Shown: positions 9,559 through 18,465, numbered from the stretch's first letter. The stretch: DNA of 64,000 bases from Bacteroidota bacterium (GCA_016178785.1 JACOSO010000062.1:81433-145432), one strand, 5' to 3'. The notes: generated by a model from the sequence alone, not told the origin. Made by a program: numbers and translations.

Positions 9559-10665
9559 ATGAAGACTTTCATTCGAATGTTGTTACTGCTCTCGACCGGG
9601 TTTGTAATTGATGCTTGTGTTTCCGGAAAAACAGCCTTAAAACATGGCGATTATTACGATGCTGTTCTTGAATCCGTTCATCGTCTTAGAACGAGTACAA
9701 CCAACAAAAAAGCTACTGCCGTACTTGCGCAAGCATATCCTCTTTCCATTGATTACATCGAATCCGGAATTCAAAATGGCATCAAATCAGATGACCCTAA
9801 GAAGTGGCGAAATGCCGTTCTAGGTTATCAGAAAATCAATTTCATCAACGACCAGATCAAGACCTCTCTCGGTGCCATGAAGGTGATCAGTAACCCACAA
9901 ACGCGCTATAATGAGTTGGCTTCTGCTAAAGAAAAAGCCGCTGGCGAAGCCTATAATGAAGGAATCAATTTCATGATGAAAGCTACTCGCCCCGACTACA
10001 AGCAGGCCTATTATGACTTTAAGGATGCAAACGACTTCAAACAGGGTTACATGGAATCAATAGAGATGATGACGCAGGCCGAGTTCAAGGCTACACTTCG
10101 CGTGGCGTTTGAGGAGATCAACAGCTCAAGATTTAATTATGGAAGTTTCCAGCCAACAATCAGTTCGCTTAACCGGTTGTTTTTGTCAATCAAACCAATG
10201 GCGCAAAAGGATACAGTTCCGCCACAGCAATATTTACGCGTGGTCTTTACCGGTTTTCAACAAAATCGTCCTTCTAGTTCAAGGAGTACAGAAAATGTTG
10301 CGAGACAGATCAAAACCGGTGAACAGAAAGGACCAGACGGAAAAATGCAGGATATAATGCAAACAGTGACCGCGCAGGTTGTTTACTTTCACAAAACTGT
10401 GACTGCCGATGCCTACTCTACAGTTACCGTTACCGATGCAAGCAACAATTCTGTTTTACAAAGTCTCAACATCAGCGGCCCCGTCAACTGGACACACGAC
10501 TGGGCAACCTATCAGGGAGATGTTCGTGCACTTACCGGAAACGCGGCAAACTTGGTTCAGCGCAAAGAAGCCTCGCCCAGCGATGAGGACCTGTTCAATC
10601 AGGCCATCCGAAACCTTAATTCCAATCTAGGGCAGCAGTTAAAAACGTTTTACAGCCAGTATTAA
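9559..10665 (+). CDS. hypothetical lipoprotein
   Basis: The 368-residue protein begins with a lipoprotein signal (LLLLSTGFVIDACVSGK, lipidation Cys near residue 20). After that come helical, repeat-like segments (residues about 30-160, with pairs such as KHGDYYDAVLESVHRLR and YNEGINFMMKATRPDYKQAY) that suggest TPR-like packing. The C-terminal half is rich in V, T and N and probably forms beta structure (TADAYSTVTVTDASNNSVLQ). I do not recognise a named family. It stands alone between the esterase and msrA and is probably anchored in the outer membrane facing the periplasm. Confidence 0.8.
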   Translation: MKTFIRMLLLLSTGFVIDACVSGKTALKHGDYYDAVLESVHRLRTSTTNKKATAVLAQAYPLSIDYIESGIQNGIKSDDPKKWRNAVLGYQKINFINDQIKTSLGAMKVISNPQTRYNELASAKEKAAGEAYNEGINFMMKATRPDYKQAYYDFKDANDFKQGYMESIEMMTQAEFKATLRVAFEEINSSRFNYGSFQPTISSLNRLFLSIKPMAQKDTVPPQQYLRVVFTGFQQNRPSSSRSTENVARQIKTGEQKGPDGKMQDIMQTVTAQVVYFHKTVTADAYSTVTVTDASNNSVLQSLNISGPVNWTHDWATYQGDVRALTGNAANLVQRKEASPSDEDLFNQAIRNLNSNLGQQLKTFYSQY

Positions 10666-10744
10666 GGTACTTTGTTCTCTGGCCGACAAACAGAAAACAT
10701 CTGATAGAACCTTTTTTTCGTACTTAGGATTATTAAATCGGCTT

Positions 10745-11368
10745 ATGAAAAATCTCAAAATTTTCGCGACAGGAGTTCTGGCTGTTCTGGCCTCACTCAC
10801 CATCGCACAAAACAAAAACAACATGGAATCAAGCGAACTGAAAACGGCCACTTTTGGCGCAGGCTGCTTCTGGTGCACAGAAGCCGTCTTTTTAAGTGTG
10901 AATGGAGTAACTAAAGTAGTGTCGGGCTACTCGGGAGGCAAGGTGAAGAGTCCCACCTATAAAGAAGTCTGTTCCGGGCTCACCGGTCATGCAGAAGTGA
11001 CCCAAATTACTTACGATCCTAAAAAAGTGTCGTTCGAAGACTTGCTGGAAGTATTCTGGAACACGCACGACCCGACTACGCTCAACCGCCAGGGCGCAGA
11101 TGAGGGAACCCAATACCGCTCCGCAGTTTTTTATAACGATGAGAAAGAAAAGAAAATTGCTGAGCAATACAAAAAACAATTAGAGGCTGCACACATTTAT
11201 AAAAATCCAATTGTGACCGAAATAAGTCCGTTGATTAATTTTTACGCTGCCGAGGATTACCATCAGAATTATTTCGCACTGAACCCAAATCAAGGCTATT
11301 GCCAGTACGTGATCCGCCCCAAGGTGGAAAAATTCAAAAAACAATTTGCCGCCAAGCTAAAAAAGTAG
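10745..11368 (+). CDS. msrA: peptide-methionine (S)-S-oxide reductase MsrA, exported
   Basis: The 207-residue protein contains the MsrA active site GAGCFWCTEAVF (catalytic Cys of GCFWC near residue 40) and the conserved GYSGGKVKSPTYKEVCSG and LLEVFWNTHDPTTLNRQGAD segments. YHQNYFALNPNQGYCQYV supplies a C-terminal Cys that may act as resolving cysteine. The N-terminus (MKNLKIFATGVLAVLASLTIAQ) is a signal peptide, so this copy repairs oxidised methionine in periplasmic proteins. A partner msrB with a lipoprotein signal lies far away at 52961. Translation could also begin at the internal Met of NMESSE, which would make a cytosolic form. Confidence 0.95.
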   Translation: MKNLKIFATGVLAVLASLTIAQNKNNMESSELKTATFGAGCFWCTEAVFLSVNGVTKVVSGYSGGKVKSPTYKEVCSGLTGHAEVTQITYDPKKVSFEDLLEVFWNTHDPTTLNRQGADEGTQYRSAVFYNDEKEKKIAEQYKKQLEAAHIYKNPIVTEISPLINFYAAEDYHQNYFALNPNQGYCQYVIRPKVEKFKKQFAAKLKK

Positions 11369-11487
11369 CTACGATACCACTCGTAGAAAAAAACAACCTT
11401 TCCCTAAAAAAAAATGTAACCAACGAGGCACTTCTTCGTTCTAAATGGCAGAAGAGTAATTCTCTCATAGGTTTAGGTTTAGGTAAC

Positions 11488-11517
11488 AAAAAAAACCCTC
11501 AGGCGGAGGGTTTTTTT
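11488..11517. terminator. bidirectional rho-independent terminator, msrA / GAF-PAS gene
   Basis: The stem CCCTC (11496-11500) / GAGGG (11506-11510) is extended by an A tract on the left and a T tract on the right. It therefore has the form of an intrinsic terminator in both directions. It lies in the convergent gap between msrA and the minus-strand sensor gene. Confidence 0.85.
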
Positions 11518-11535
11518 GTTTTTATAGGATTTAGG

Positions 11536-13521
11536 TCAGCTCTTGTACTTACTAATATCAAAAATGATTTCCGTCACCTTTACCACATTGCCATCGCGGT
11601 TTTGAATCGGACTGTATTGAGCAAAAGCCCAGATGTCTTTTCCAAATTTAGACTGCATTCTAAATTCTCCGCGCTGCGATTTTCCTGAAGAGAGGTCTTT
11701 CCAGAACCTGCGGTAAGCTTCCGTGCTGCGGTCATCGCGGTGAAGGAAAATTTTGTGGTGCTCGCCTTTGATCTCATCCAGGGAAAAGCCGAATAACTTA
11801 AGGAAGTTCGAATTCGCACTGATGATATTTCCTTCGGCATCGTAATCGATCATGCAGGTACTGTTGTTCATCACATCCATGGCAGCCGAAGATTCTAATT
11901 GAGAGCGTTGCATTTCTTCCTGGGTGGCTTGCAACTCTTCCATATTCTGACGCATTTCTTCCTCTTGCGCTCGCATCTCTTCCGTCATCTGTTGAGATTC
12001 TCCTAACAAACGCTGCGTACGGGCGTTCACTTTTACTGAAGAAATGGTTGAGGCAATGCTTTCTGCAATTCTCTTTACAAAATCGATTTCAAAATCTTTG
12101 AACGATCCAAAAGATGCCAATTCCACAACCCCGAATATTTGATCATTTACTTTCAAGGGCACAATCAATATCGCATTTGGGTTGGCATCGCCAAGACCGG
12201 AAGTAATCCGGATAAAATTGTTAGGGATATCTGTAAGGTAAATAACATCACCTTCCTGCCAAGCCTGACCTGTCAGCCCCTCACCCACGTGCACTTTTTG
12301 GTTCACGTACTTTTTCTTGTCCCATGCATAGCAGGAAGCCATCGACATTGTCTTCTCTTCCGTGTCGCTTGTGTCATCAACGATGTAAAGAGCACCCTGA
12401 TTGGCTTTCAAATACTTAACGAGGTTGCCAATAATTTCATCCGTGAGTTTCTCTATGTCACTATTGTTGCTGCGAAGTATCTCGCCAAATTTTGCCAAGC
12501 CCTCGGTTGTCCAGTTTCTTTTTTTATCTTCTTCAGCCACTCGGGCAAGGTTGCCCCGCATATTCAACAATGCATTACCCAACACATCATGGTCGCTTAA
12601 CGGAGAAAACTCAGAATCGTATTTTCCATTTCCAATGCTTTCAGCAAAAACAGTGGTTGCCTTCAACCCATTGACGAGGCTATCCGTTGCAATGGCCATT
12701 TCCCCTATTTCATCGTTAGAGAATTTAGTGTCCTTGTCTTCAACTAATTCACCACGACCCAACTTGACAACCACATCCTTGATATAATTGATCGGCTTGG
12801 TAATCGTTCGCACGAGGAAGAATGCACTTAAGAACCCGATGGCAATAATTATGGCCCCTAAAGCAATAGTAATAATTGTCAACCGCCCCGTTGAGCTTAC
12901 TAATGTTGCTGTTGATTTTTCGGCTAACTCCTCTTGTTTCTTTTTAATGAAGGCAAGTATGGTGTTAATTTTGTTTGATTCAGGAATCACGATCTGATCA
13001 ATAAAATCCTGCGCCAACAATTTGGTTGTAGCATCTTCGTAATCATCAAAACTTTTCAAGGCATTGATCACGTTGTCTTCAGCGCTTTTCTTCAGGGAGT
13101 CATATTTCCTGAACACTTTACTCATCATTACTTTTTGTGAGCTATCCTTTTTAAAGGTGGAGGTGAGGCTGTCGGCATCCCAGTTTACCATCAGTTTATC
13201 AATCCGCTCACGTAATGACTTGTACTCGTATTTAAAAATATATTGAAGTGCTTTTTTATCGTCTTCATTGGCCTGCAAAAATACCCAGTTGGTAGTGAGC
13301 ATGCGGGTACGATGTACCAATGTCACAAACTCATTCACAGCATCTTTGGATGGGTTGACTACCTGGGAAGACAGAGCCACCTGTTTATCTATAGTATTAA
13401 CGGTAATGAAAATGATAAAGGCATTGATAGCAAACAAAAGGATGAGGATAGTAAAGCCCCCAAAAATTTTGTTACCAATGGTAAGTCTGAATTTAAATCT
13501 AGAATTTGTATTCTTTTCCAT
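11536..13521 (-). CDS. membrane sensor protein with HAMP, GAF and PAS domains, no output domain
   Basis: The predicted protein has about 661 residues from the Met at 13521; an upstream Met at 13542 would overlap the preceding gene by 11 bp. A first TM (about residues 22-42) and a second (about 213-236) bracket a helical periplasmic sensor resembling MCP four-helix bundles. A HAMP domain follows (VRTITKPINYIKDVVVKL), then GAF (residues about 345-500), a Gln/Glu-rich coiled coil (QEEEMRQNMEELQATQEEMQ) and a C-terminal PAS (YDAEGNIISANSNFLKLFGF). No kinase, GGDEF or MCP signalling tip is seen. It lies directly downstream of a YfiR-family gene, so it may replace YfiN as that protein's partner (inference). 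Confidence 0.88.
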   Translation of the reverse strand: MEKNTNSRFKFRLTIGNKIFGGFTILILLFAINAFIIFITVNTIDKQVALSSQVVNPSKDAVNEFVTLVHRTRMLTTNWVFLQANEDDKKALQYIFKYEYKSLRERIDKLMVNWDADSLTSTFKKDSSQKVMMSKVFRKYDSLKKSAEDNVINALKSFDDYEDATTKLLAQDFIDQIVIPESNKINTILAFIKKKQEELAEKSTATLVSSTGRLTIITIALGAIIIAIGFLSAFFLVRTITKPINYIKDVVVKLGRGELVEDKDTKFSNDEIGEMAIATDSLVNGLKATTVFAESIGNGKYDSEFSPLSDHDVLGNALLNMRGNLARVAEEDKKRNWTTEGLAKFGEILRSNNSDIEKLTDEIIGNLVKYLKANQGALYIVDDTSDTEEKTMSMASCYAWDKKKYVNQKVHVGEGLTGQAWQEGDVIYLTDIPNNFIRITSGLGDANPNAILIVPLKVNDQIFGVVELASFGSFKDFEIDFVKRIAESIASTISSVKVNARTQRLLGESQQMTEEMRAQEEEMRQNMEELQATQEEMQRSQLESSAAMDVMNNSTCMIDYDAEGNIISANSNFLKLFGFSLDEIKGEHHKIFLHRDDRSTEAYRRFWKDLSSGKSQRGEFRMQSKFGKDIWAFAQYSPIQNRDGNVVKVTEIIFDISKYKS

Positions 13522-13531
13522 AAGTATAGGT

Positions 13532-14038
13532 TCAATTGACAATGGCCATGCGGGTCAGTTCTGCAGTGGCTCTCAATTTGTGTTTTCCCATCTGGGTCTG
13601 ATTCAATTCAAAAGCCAGCCTCCCATCTTTGTTATTTACAAAATTGATACAGCCTTTATTGGCCGTGGGTGCCTGCTCAGTCACTAGCAGCACTGGAGAC
13701 TCTCCAATTTTGGCATTTACTTCCGCATATTTTGCGGTCCAATCCGTGGGGACATAAAGGATATGTCCTTTTTTAAAATCCGCAATGGAAGAAATTTTGC
13801 TTACGTGAATGGTTCGGCTACCCGCTTTCTTTTTTTCAGACATTGCTTTGAGCTCATTTAAAATTGGCGAATCGCCCAAAACAACAATTTCAAAGTCGCC
13901 TGTACTCTCTTCTGCAGGCCATTGCACAAAGCGAGTGAAACTGTACATAAATAAGGTATGGGTCTGGAAATTTTGCGATTGGGCAAAGCCAGCTAGGACC
14001 GAGATGATTAGAGCAACCGATAGAACAAGTTTCTTCAT
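13532..14038 (-). CDS. YfiR-family periplasmic protein (copy 1)
   Basis: The start MKKLVLSVALIISVLAGFAQ (14038) is chosen because it begins a proper signal peptide, giving about 168 residues; the frame extends upstream to 14086. The body has the YfiR/DUF4154 pattern: LFMYSFTRFVQWP near the mature N-terminus, DFEIVVLGDSP, a short ILYVP strand, VTEQAPTANKGCINFV and a C-terminal AFELNQTQMGKHKLRATAELTRMA. In Pseudomonas, YfiR is a periplasmic repressor of the diguanylate cyclase YfiN. Here it is followed 10 bp later by a HAMP/GAF/PAS sensor. Two further paralogues lie at 50104-51232. Confidence 0.88.
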   Translation of the reverse strand: MKKLVLSVALIISVLAGFAQSQNFQTHTLFMYSFTRFVQWPAEESTGDFEIVVLGDSPILNELKAMSEKKKAGSRTIHVSKISSIADFKKGHILYVPTDWTAKYAEVNAKIGESPVLLVTEQAPTANKGCINFVNNKDGRLAFELNQTQMGKHKLRATAELTRMAIVN

Positions 14039-14224
14039 GCAGAGGTTTCTTAGGTAATCCAAAGGTATGAAATGACGGTACTTCAAAACTATTAAAAATC
14101 AAGTATTTTCCTACGCCAAAACTTATTAGACTTTAAAAGTTTTTGAATCTAATTCCTTTGCCTTGGTTATTACCTCGGGCTTTACTGCCGTCCTTTTGTT
14201 ATCTTACAAAAAATATAAAAGTCT

Positions 14225-15079
14225 ATGTGCAGGCTAATGGCGTACAAAGGAACCCCCATTGTAATTGACAAGCTCCTTTACCAACCCAAAAACTCGCTGA
14301 TCAATCAAAGTATACACGCGCGGGAGATTGAAGAGCCGCTCAATGGTGATGGCTTTGGTGTAGGTTGGTATGTGCCCGATGTAAATTATGAACCCATTAC
14401 TTTCGTGTCAGTCAACCCTGCGTGGAGCAACCGCAACCTTCGCAACCTTGCACCCAAGATCAAAGCTGATTGCCTGATCGCGCACGTACGCGCTGCCAGT
14501 GTGGGCGATGTGAGCGAAAGCAACTGCCATCCATTTCAATACAAAAACATGCTGATGGCGCACAACGGTGGTGTAGAGCAGTTTACAAAAATCAAGCGCC
14601 ACATACGTACTCCACTTACAGACGAACTTTATAATTGGATCAACGGCCAAACCGATTCACAACATATTTTTGCTTTCATGCTCAACGAACTTTTCAAAAA
14701 TCACAGGAGTGTAAGTCCGGAAGCAATTGTTGATTCATTCGAAATCACTTTTCGTGAACTCAAAAAACTGATGGCCGATCACGGAATCACCGAGGCGGCT
14801 TACCTCAATATGGTTTTTACCAACGGATTGTTTCTGGTGGGCACCCGCTATTGCACCGATCCGAAAGAGGAACCCCTTACACTTTATCATTCAGAAGGAA
14901 GCCGTTATGTGGTGGAAGATGGAATCACGCGTATGGAAGCACCCGAAGATGACGACCAGGCCGTGCTGGTGGTTTCTGAAAAACTTACAGATGACCCCAA
15001 CTGGACGATGATCCCACCAAATCATTTTGTAATTGTTGAGCAAACCCTGAACGTGCGCATACGGCCAATTAGAGCTTAA
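14225..15079 (+). CDS. class II glutamine amidotransferase
   Basis: The 284-residue protein starts MCRLMAYKG, so Cys2 becomes the N-terminal nucleophile after Met removal, as in Ntn-type class II amidotransferases of the YafJ/EgtC group. EPLNGDGFGVGWYVPD, CLIAHVRAASVGDVSESNCHPF and MLMAHNGGVEQF are the conserved glutaminase segments. The synthase partner is not encoded nearby, so the acceptor substrate is unknown. It is divergent from the YfiR gene across a 186-bp gap that must hold both promoters. Confidence 0.9.
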   Translation: MCRLMAYKGTPIVIDKLLYQPKNSLINQSIHAREIEEPLNGDGFGVGWYVPDVNYEPITFVSVNPAWSNRNLRNLAPKIKADCLIAHVRAASVGDVSESNCHPFQYKNMLMAHNGGVEQFTKIKRHIRTPLTDELYNWINGQTDSQHIFAFMLNELFKNHRSVSPEAIVDSFEITFRELKKLMADHGITEAAYLNMVFTNGLFLVGTRYCTDPKEEPLTLYHSEGSRYVVEDGITRMEAPEDDDQAVLVVSEKLTDDPNWTMIPPNHFVIVEQTLNVRIRPIRA

Positions 15080-15151
15080 CTAATTTTTTCCTTGATTTGC
15101 ACTCTAAACTGATCTTAGATAATCGATTCTGTTTGCTGGAAGCTTGATATG

Positions 15152-15177
15152 TCCAGAATCTAACATCGAGTATCTAG
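15152..15177. repeat. 26-bp dispersed intergenic repeat, copy 1
   Basis: The reverse complement of this stretch matches 59922-59947 at 24 of 26 positions, so the two copies are inverted relative to each other. Both lie in non-coding gaps among phrases of the TCTAGAATCCAG type. Confidence 0.5.
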
Positions 15178-15204
15178 AATCCAGGAATTCAAATTTTTTA
15201 AAAC

Positions 15205-16398
15205 ATGTTTGATGTAACCGTGATCGGAGGTGGCATAGTTGGCTTGGCTACCGCCTTGCAAATCCAAAAAGCAAACCCTTCGCTTGAGATTTTATTGATC
15301 GAAAAGGAAACTGAATTGGCTAAACACCAAACAGGCAATAACAGTGGTGTGATTCATTCAGGACTTTATTATAAGCCCGGAAGCTTGAAAGCAACGAACT
15401 GCATCCGCGGATATCATTTGCTCCTTGGTTTTTGCAAGGAAAATGAAATCCCGTACGATCTCTGCGGAAAGATTGTGGTGGCTACCGAAGAAAAAGAATT
15501 ACCCCTGCTTCAAAACCTTTTTGAGCGAGGAAAACAGAATGGCCTGGGCGGATTCAAAAAGCTTTCAAAAGAAGAATTGAAAGAATATGAACCACATGTG
15601 AATGGACTTGAGGGTTTTTTTGTGCCACAAACAGGAATTGTAGACTACACCAAAGTGGCATTGAAGTATGGTGAACTCCTCAGAAAAAACGGGGCGACAA
15701 TAAAATTAGGTGAGCGGGTAACAGATATTCACAACCAATCGAATCAACTCGAAGTAATCACTGACAAATCAAATTACCCGTCTAAACTAGTCGTTAATTG
15801 TGCGGGATTATATTCTGATAAAGTAGCTAGACTGACAATAAAAAACCTGAATGTAAAAATCATTCCTTTTCGGGGAGAGTATTATAAACTGAAGAAGGAG
15901 AAAGAGTATTTGGTAAAAAATCTGATCTATCCTGTGCCTGATCCAAACTTTCCTTTTCTTGGCGTTCACTTCACACGCATGGCTAAAGGCGGAGTTGAGG
16001 CAGGACCCAATGCTGTGCTCGCCTTTCAACGCGAAGGCTATAAAAAATCAGATATCAATATTTTCGAATTGGTTGAATCCCTCGCGTGGCCCGGGTTTCA
16101 AAAAGTGGCGGCAAAATACTGGCGCACCGGTTTTGGCGAAATGTATCGTTCCTTTTCAAAAGCGGCTTTTACAAAGGCATTGCAGAAATTAATTCCTGAA
16201 ATTCAAGAAGACGATCTCACCGAAGGCGGAGCTGGCGTGCGAGCCCAGGCCTGCAGTCGTGATGGAGGATTGGTTGATGACTTCCTGATTCTCGAAGAAA
16301 AAAATGTGATCAACGTTTGTAATGCACCTTCGCCCGCTGCCACATCCTCATTGGCTATTGGGGAGACGGTTGCTGCATTGGCGCTGAAGAGGATTTAA
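15205..16398 (+). CDS. lhgO: L-2-hydroxyglutarate oxidase
   Basis: The 397-residue FAD-dependent oxidoreductase has an N-terminal Rossmann motif (VTVIGGGIVGLATALQI) and the LhgO signature HQTGNNSGVIHSGLYYKPGS. A second FAD-contact region follows (GEYYKLKKEKEYLVKNLIYP, VPDPNFPFLGVHFTR), and the C-terminus reads GGAGVRAQA and NAPSPAATSSLAIGE. The family oxidises L-2-hydroxyglutarate to 2-oxoglutarate and passes electrons to the quinone pool. The length matches the family. It stands as a single gene behind a repeat-bearing gap. Confidence 0.93.
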   Translation: MFDVTVIGGGIVGLATALQIQKANPSLEILLIEKETELAKHQTGNNSGVIHSGLYYKPGSLKATNCIRGYHLLLGFCKENEIPYDLCGKIVVATEEKELPLLQNLFERGKQNGLGGFKKLSKEELKEYEPHVNGLEGFFVPQTGIVDYTKVALKYGELLRKNGATIKLGERVTDIHNQSNQLEVITDKSNYPSKLVVNCAGLYSDKVARLTIKNLNVKIIPFRGEYYKLKKEKEYLVKNLIYPVPDPNFPFLGVHFTRMAKGGVEAGPNAVLAFQREGYKKSDINIFELVESLAWPGFQKVAAKYWRTGFGEMYRSFSKAAFTKALQKLIPEIQEDDLTEGGAGVRAQACSRDGGLVDDFLILEEKNVINVCNAPSPAATSSLAIGETVAALALKRI

Positions 16399-16511
16399 TG
16401 CACTTCCCTCGCTGGGCAGGCTGTCGTTGCTGTTATTTCGGGATAGAGGTGTATATTTAATTGAGCACTCGCTCAAACTATTCTATTTTATTTACTCTAA
16501 AGACTAAATTT

Positions 16512-16805
16512 ATGATCATCGTTCACGATATCTTTATCTGCAAGCCCGGCAACGCTTCGAAAGTTGCAAAAATGTTTAAAACAGCTATGTCAGGCAGCAG
16601 CGATGTAGTTCAAATAATGACCGACATGACGGGCCAGTATAACCGGGTAGTAATGGTAAGTAAATATGAAAGCCTTACTGCCTATGAAAAGAGCTCGGAG
16701 AAGTACAAACAAAACACAGAGGAGATGAAGAAGATGACCGAAGCAATGGCCGGTTATCAGGATATGTACCTCACAGGTTCGCGCGAAATCTACCAGGTTT
16801 GGTAG
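16512..16805 (+). CDS. small dimeric alpha/beta-barrel-like protein
   Basis: From the Met at 16512 the protein has 97 residues (MIIVHDIFICKPGNASKVAK); the frame is open further upstream to 16461 but that part looks untranslated. The pattern of a short strand, a helix with FKTAMSGSSDVVQIMTDMTG, a strand and a closing helix is like dimeric alpha-beta barrel proteins (ABM/NIPSNAP-type), but there is no diagnostic motif. It precedes the ECF sigma gene, with an intervening promoter element. Function unknown. Confidence 0.72.
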   Translation: MIIVHDIFICKPGNASKVAKMFKTAMSGSSDVVQIMTDMTGQYNRVVMVSKYESLTAYEKSSEKYKQNTEEMKKMTEAMAGYQDMYLTGSREIYQVW

Positions 16806-16855
16806 TTTTTCTGAGCACTTCAAGTCATAAGGCCTGAGTAGTTCCATCATTACTC

Positions 16856-16884
16856 TGTCACGTTTTTATCTTTGCGTTGGTCTT
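16856..16884 (+). promoter_or_regulatory. ECF41-type promoter upstream of the sigma factor gene
   Basis: TGTCACG (16856-16862) is followed after exactly 16 bp by GGTCTT (16879-16884). The same arrangement recurs at 17835-17863 before the AhpD-like gene. ECF41 sigma factors are known to recognise TGTCACA-N16-CGTC, so this is a good candidate for autoregulation; the -10 element departs from CGTC at one base. Confidence 0.65.
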
Positions 16885-16947
16885 TCACTATAGCCAAGAT
16901 TCCAAGGTTCGTGTCCTCACGAACCTTGCGGCAGCTATAAACGAAAC

Positions 16948-17823
16948 ATGGAAAACACGGCAGAAACCAAAGTTGTAGAATCGCAATTCGCTGAATTTCA
17001 GTCCGCATTGCTGCCATTTGCCTATAATATATTAGGTGACTCCATGGAGGCCAGAGATGTGGTACAAGAGATTTTGAACCATTACTTTCTAAGCGACACA
17101 GGTCACATTCAAAACCCAAAAGCTTATCTCGTTCGCTCGGTGATCAACCGATCCATTACGGAAAAAAAAAGAATACAACTGGAAAAGAAAAAATACCTGG
17201 GTGAATGGCTTCCTGTGCCTGTTAACCATGAGGCCGGAATTTACCGGTTGGCAGACCGCGATAGAATTATTAATTATTCTCTTTTGGTGCTGCTCGAGCG
17301 CCTTAACCCTAAGGAGCGAGCGGTCTTTATTTTGATAGAGACGTTTGACTTCGCACATAAAGAAGTTGCCGAAGTATTGAATACCACGGTTGAAAACTCA
17401 AGACAGTTATACAAAAGAGCACGCCAAAAACTAGAGCCCGATATTCGGAAGACGGTCATCCTAAACGAGCAATCAAAAATTGTCATCGAAAAACTTACAG
17501 AGGCTATTATGCTAGCCGATGTTGAAAAAGTAAAACAACTTCTTTCGGATGAGGTGCGTTCCGTTTCTGATGGCGGCAACAAAGCCAGGGCCGCCCGAAA
17601 AGTTCTCGTTGGAAGAGACCATGTGGCCAGATTCCTGCAGGCGATATATGGTAAATACTTTCTGGAAGGTTCTGAATCATTCATGACGGAGGTCAATCAC
17701 AGCCCCGCGATTATTTTTAAACAGAACGGTGCCGTATATCGGTGCATGATTTTTGAGATCAGCCGAGGCGCCATCGATAATCTCTACATCATCGTCAATC
17801 CCGATAAGCTCCAGTCGATTTGA
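16948..17823 (+). CDS. ECF41-family (SigJ-like) RNA polymerase sigma factor with SnoaL-like C-terminal domain
   Basis: The 291-residue protein has sigma region 2 (LPFAYNILGDSMEARDVVQE, residues about 22-90) and region 4 (LNPKERAVFILIETFDFAHK and the helix-turn-helix around residues 115-165). A SnoaL/NTF2-like extension of about 120 residues follows. Three hallmarks of ECF41 factors are visible: WLP in the linker (GEWLPVPV), DGGNK in the extension (family form DGGGK) and a terminal NPDKL. There is no anti-sigma gene; in this group the C-terminal domain itself modulates activity. The next gene encodes the usual AhpD/carboxymuconolactone-decarboxylase partner. Confidence 0.93.
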   Translation: MENTAETKVVESQFAEFQSALLPFAYNILGDSMEARDVVQEILNHYFLSDTGHIQNPKAYLVRSVINRSITEKKRIQLEKKKYLGEWLPVPVNHEAGIYRLADRDRIINYSLLVLLERLNPKERAVFILIETFDFAHKEVAEVLNTTVENSRQLYKRARQKLEPDIRKTVILNEQSKIVIEKLTEAIMLADVEKVKQLLSDEVRSVSDGGNKARAARKVLVGRDHVARFLQAIYGKYFLEGSESFMTEVNHSPAIIFKQNGAVYRCMIFEISRGAIDNLYIIVNPDKLQSI

Positions 17824-17834
17824 TTTAAAATAGT

Positions 17835-17863
17835 TGTCACGTTTTTCTGCGTGGCACAGTCAT
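17835..17863 (+). promoter_or_regulatory. ECF41-type promoter upstream of the AhpD-like gene
   Basis: TGTCACG (17835-17841), a 16-bp spacer and AGTCAT (17858-17863) mirror the element before the sigma gene. The -35 element and the run of five T behind it are identical in both. It lies 19 bp before the next start codon. Confidence 0.68.
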
Positions 17864-17881
17864 AGGTAAAATCAAATTATT

Positions 17882-18367
17882 ATGAAAACTATTGAAAAGC
17901 CGGTTATTGAAAGAACGAGGATTGCAATGGAAGACATTCCCCAGGGGTTGTATGCTGCTATGCTGAATACGGAGAAATACGTAAAAACGTGTGGACTCCC
18001 ATTTTCGCTGATTGAGTTGATCAAAGTCAGAGCTTCGCAGATCAACAAGTGCGGATACTGTCTTGATATGCACCATAAAGACGCTTTAAAGGCGGGTGAA
18101 CAGTTCGAACGCTTATACCAGTTGGCAGCATGGCAGGAAGCACCCTGCTTTACGGACGAAGAGAAAGCCGCGTTGAATCTCACCGAAGTCCTCACTGAAA
18201 TTTCGCGGCATGAACCTGAAGCGATTGAAAAAGCTTACGAGCGCCTGCTGCCCTACTATTCCAAACAGGAGATCGCCAACCTGGTGTTATGCATTACCCA
18301 GATCAATGCATGGAACAGATTGGCCATTACCTTTGGCAATGTGCCGGGGAGTTACCAGCCCAATTGA
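17882..18367 (+). CDS. carboxymuconolactone decarboxylase / AhpD-family protein
   Basis: The 161-residue protein carries the AhpD core motif CGYCLDMHHKDAL (CxxC plus His, residues about 57-69), which is typical of alkylhydroperoxidase-like thiol redox proteins of the carboxymuconolactone decarboxylase superfamily. The helical frame (FSLIELIKVRASQINKC, EEKAALNLTEVLTEIS, ANLVLCITQINAWNRLAI) fits the group. Pairing with an ECF41 sigma factor is a well-known arrangement, and the shared promoter motif implies it is the sigma target. Its physiological substrate is unknown. Confidence 0.9.
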   Translation: MKTIEKPVIERTRIAMEDIPQGLYAAMLNTEKYVKTCGLPFSLIELIKVRASQINKCGYCLDMHHKDALKAGEQFERLYQLAAWQEAPCFTDEEKAALNLTEVLTEISRHEPEAIEKAYERLLPYYSKQEIANLVLCITQINAWNRLAITFGNVPGSYQPN

Positions 18368-18433
18368 CAAGTAAAGAGTGATGCGTGGATTGAGTTGTGC
18401 ATTATCTCTTTCACGAGGGAGATGCTCAACTCT

Positions 18434-18456
18434 GGCGCAAGCGTCTCGCTTGTGCC
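18434..18456 (+). repeat. REP palindrome 1 near the RAYT gene
   Basis: The core CAAGCGTCTCGCTTG is an inverted repeat (CAAGCG-TCT-CGCTTG) extended outward to GGCGCA/TGTGCC. It is the first of four related palindromes around the RAYT gene and reads in the same orientation as the one at 18478. Confidence 0.75.
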
Positions 18457-18465
18457 TCCACCTCC

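Noticed and set aside
16867..16874. TATCTTTG as a Bacteroidota-type -7 box for the sigma gene
   Set aside because: There is no TTTG at the usual distance upstream, and the stretch lies inside the better-supported ECF41 promoter spacer.
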